Shown here: positions 49,835 to 49,841 of the stretch, piece after piece
Position numbering within the stretch: position 1 is the first letter of the stretch
Layout: every line of letters begins with the position of its first letter
Origin: Paenibacillus tengchongensis
GTDB taxonomy: Bacteria; Bacillota; Bacilli; Paenibacillales; Paenibacillaceae
Length of the DNA: 49,841 bases
Assembly: GCF_008973665.1 (NCBI RefSeq)
Contig: NZ_WACP01000024.1
Location: 1 to 49,841, forward strand
Reading direction: 5' to 3'
Translations under genes and position numbers: made by a program
The notes under the pieces: model-generated
Seen by the model: the letters and a program-made list of their open reading frames with translations, nothing else
The model's database searches: none
What the model was told of the DNA's origin: nothing

Positions 49835-49841
49835 ATGGATA
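49835..49841 (+). CDS. Start of an unidentified gene (cut by window end)
   Basis: ATGGAT begins six bases after AAAGGAG (49822-49828), a strong start signal. Only two codons (Met-Asp) are inside the window, so nothing can be said about the product. Confidence 0.55.

Overview
The window looks like chromosomal DNA of a Paenibacillus-type member of the Bacillota. It opens with the 5' end of a 16S rRNA gene on the minus strand. Ribosome binding sites are strong (GGAGG type), several genes start with TTG or GTG, coding DNA is fairly GC-rich while intergenic DNA is AT-rich, and the block DUF58 - TgpA-type transglutaminase - guaA - pbuG matches the order yeaD-yebA-guaA-pbuG of Bacillus subtilis. Nothing in the window looks like a prophage, transposon or CRISPR locus. 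The assignment to Paenibacillus is an inference from protein style and layout.

Layout. 1-470: start of 16S rRNA with its leader and two tandem promoters. 471-1600: a secreted transglutaminase-like protein behind two nearly identical c-di-GMP-I riboswitches in tandem. 1657-9562: a tightly coupled five-gene minus-strand operon (two GT-C glycosyltransferases, a polyprenyl-phosphate glycosyltransferase, a GtrA-type membrane protein and a class D sortase), which looks like a cell-surface glycosylation plus protein-anchoring unit. 9686-13306: guanine/hypoxanthine permease (PurR-box pair, promoter, guanine riboswitch, terminator) and GMP synthase. 13391-18564: TgpA-like transglutaminase, DUF58 protein and a polysaccharide deacetylase. 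18664-24979: DedA protein, two MFS exporters each paired with a regulator (WYL and MarR types), a zinc-ribbon protein and a DinB-like protein. 25042-29917: a very large acyl-CoA dehydratase activase-related protein and a Bcp peroxiredoxin. 30050-33300: an LCP cell-wall ligase, glutamate-1-semialdehyde aminomutase and an unrecognised protein. 33301-33830: a gene-free stretch with tandem and inverted repeats. 33940-40891: peptide deformylase, a GDSL hydrolase, inositol monophosphatase, UV endonuclease, D-Ala-D-Ala ligase, an amidase-domain protein and small unknowns. 41128-49406: aconitase, a PocR/LuxR regulator, an IclR regulator, an alpha/beta hydrolase and a superoxide dismutase with a long N-terminal extension. 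A further gene begins at the right edge.

How the parts connect. Many genes act on the envelope (sortase, glycosyltransferases, deacetylase, LCP, Ddl, amidase, GDSL and transglutaminase-like proteins). Purine control is clear: PurR boxes and a guanine riboswitch precede the permease that lies downstream of guaA. A 17-bp dyad in front of the IclR gene recurs, with the same architecture, between the promoter region and ribosome binding site of aconitase, suggesting a local IclR-aconitase link. The best candidate for an under-described system is the glycosyltransferase-sortase operon. The c-di-GMP-controlled secreted transglutaminase-like protein is the next most interesting.
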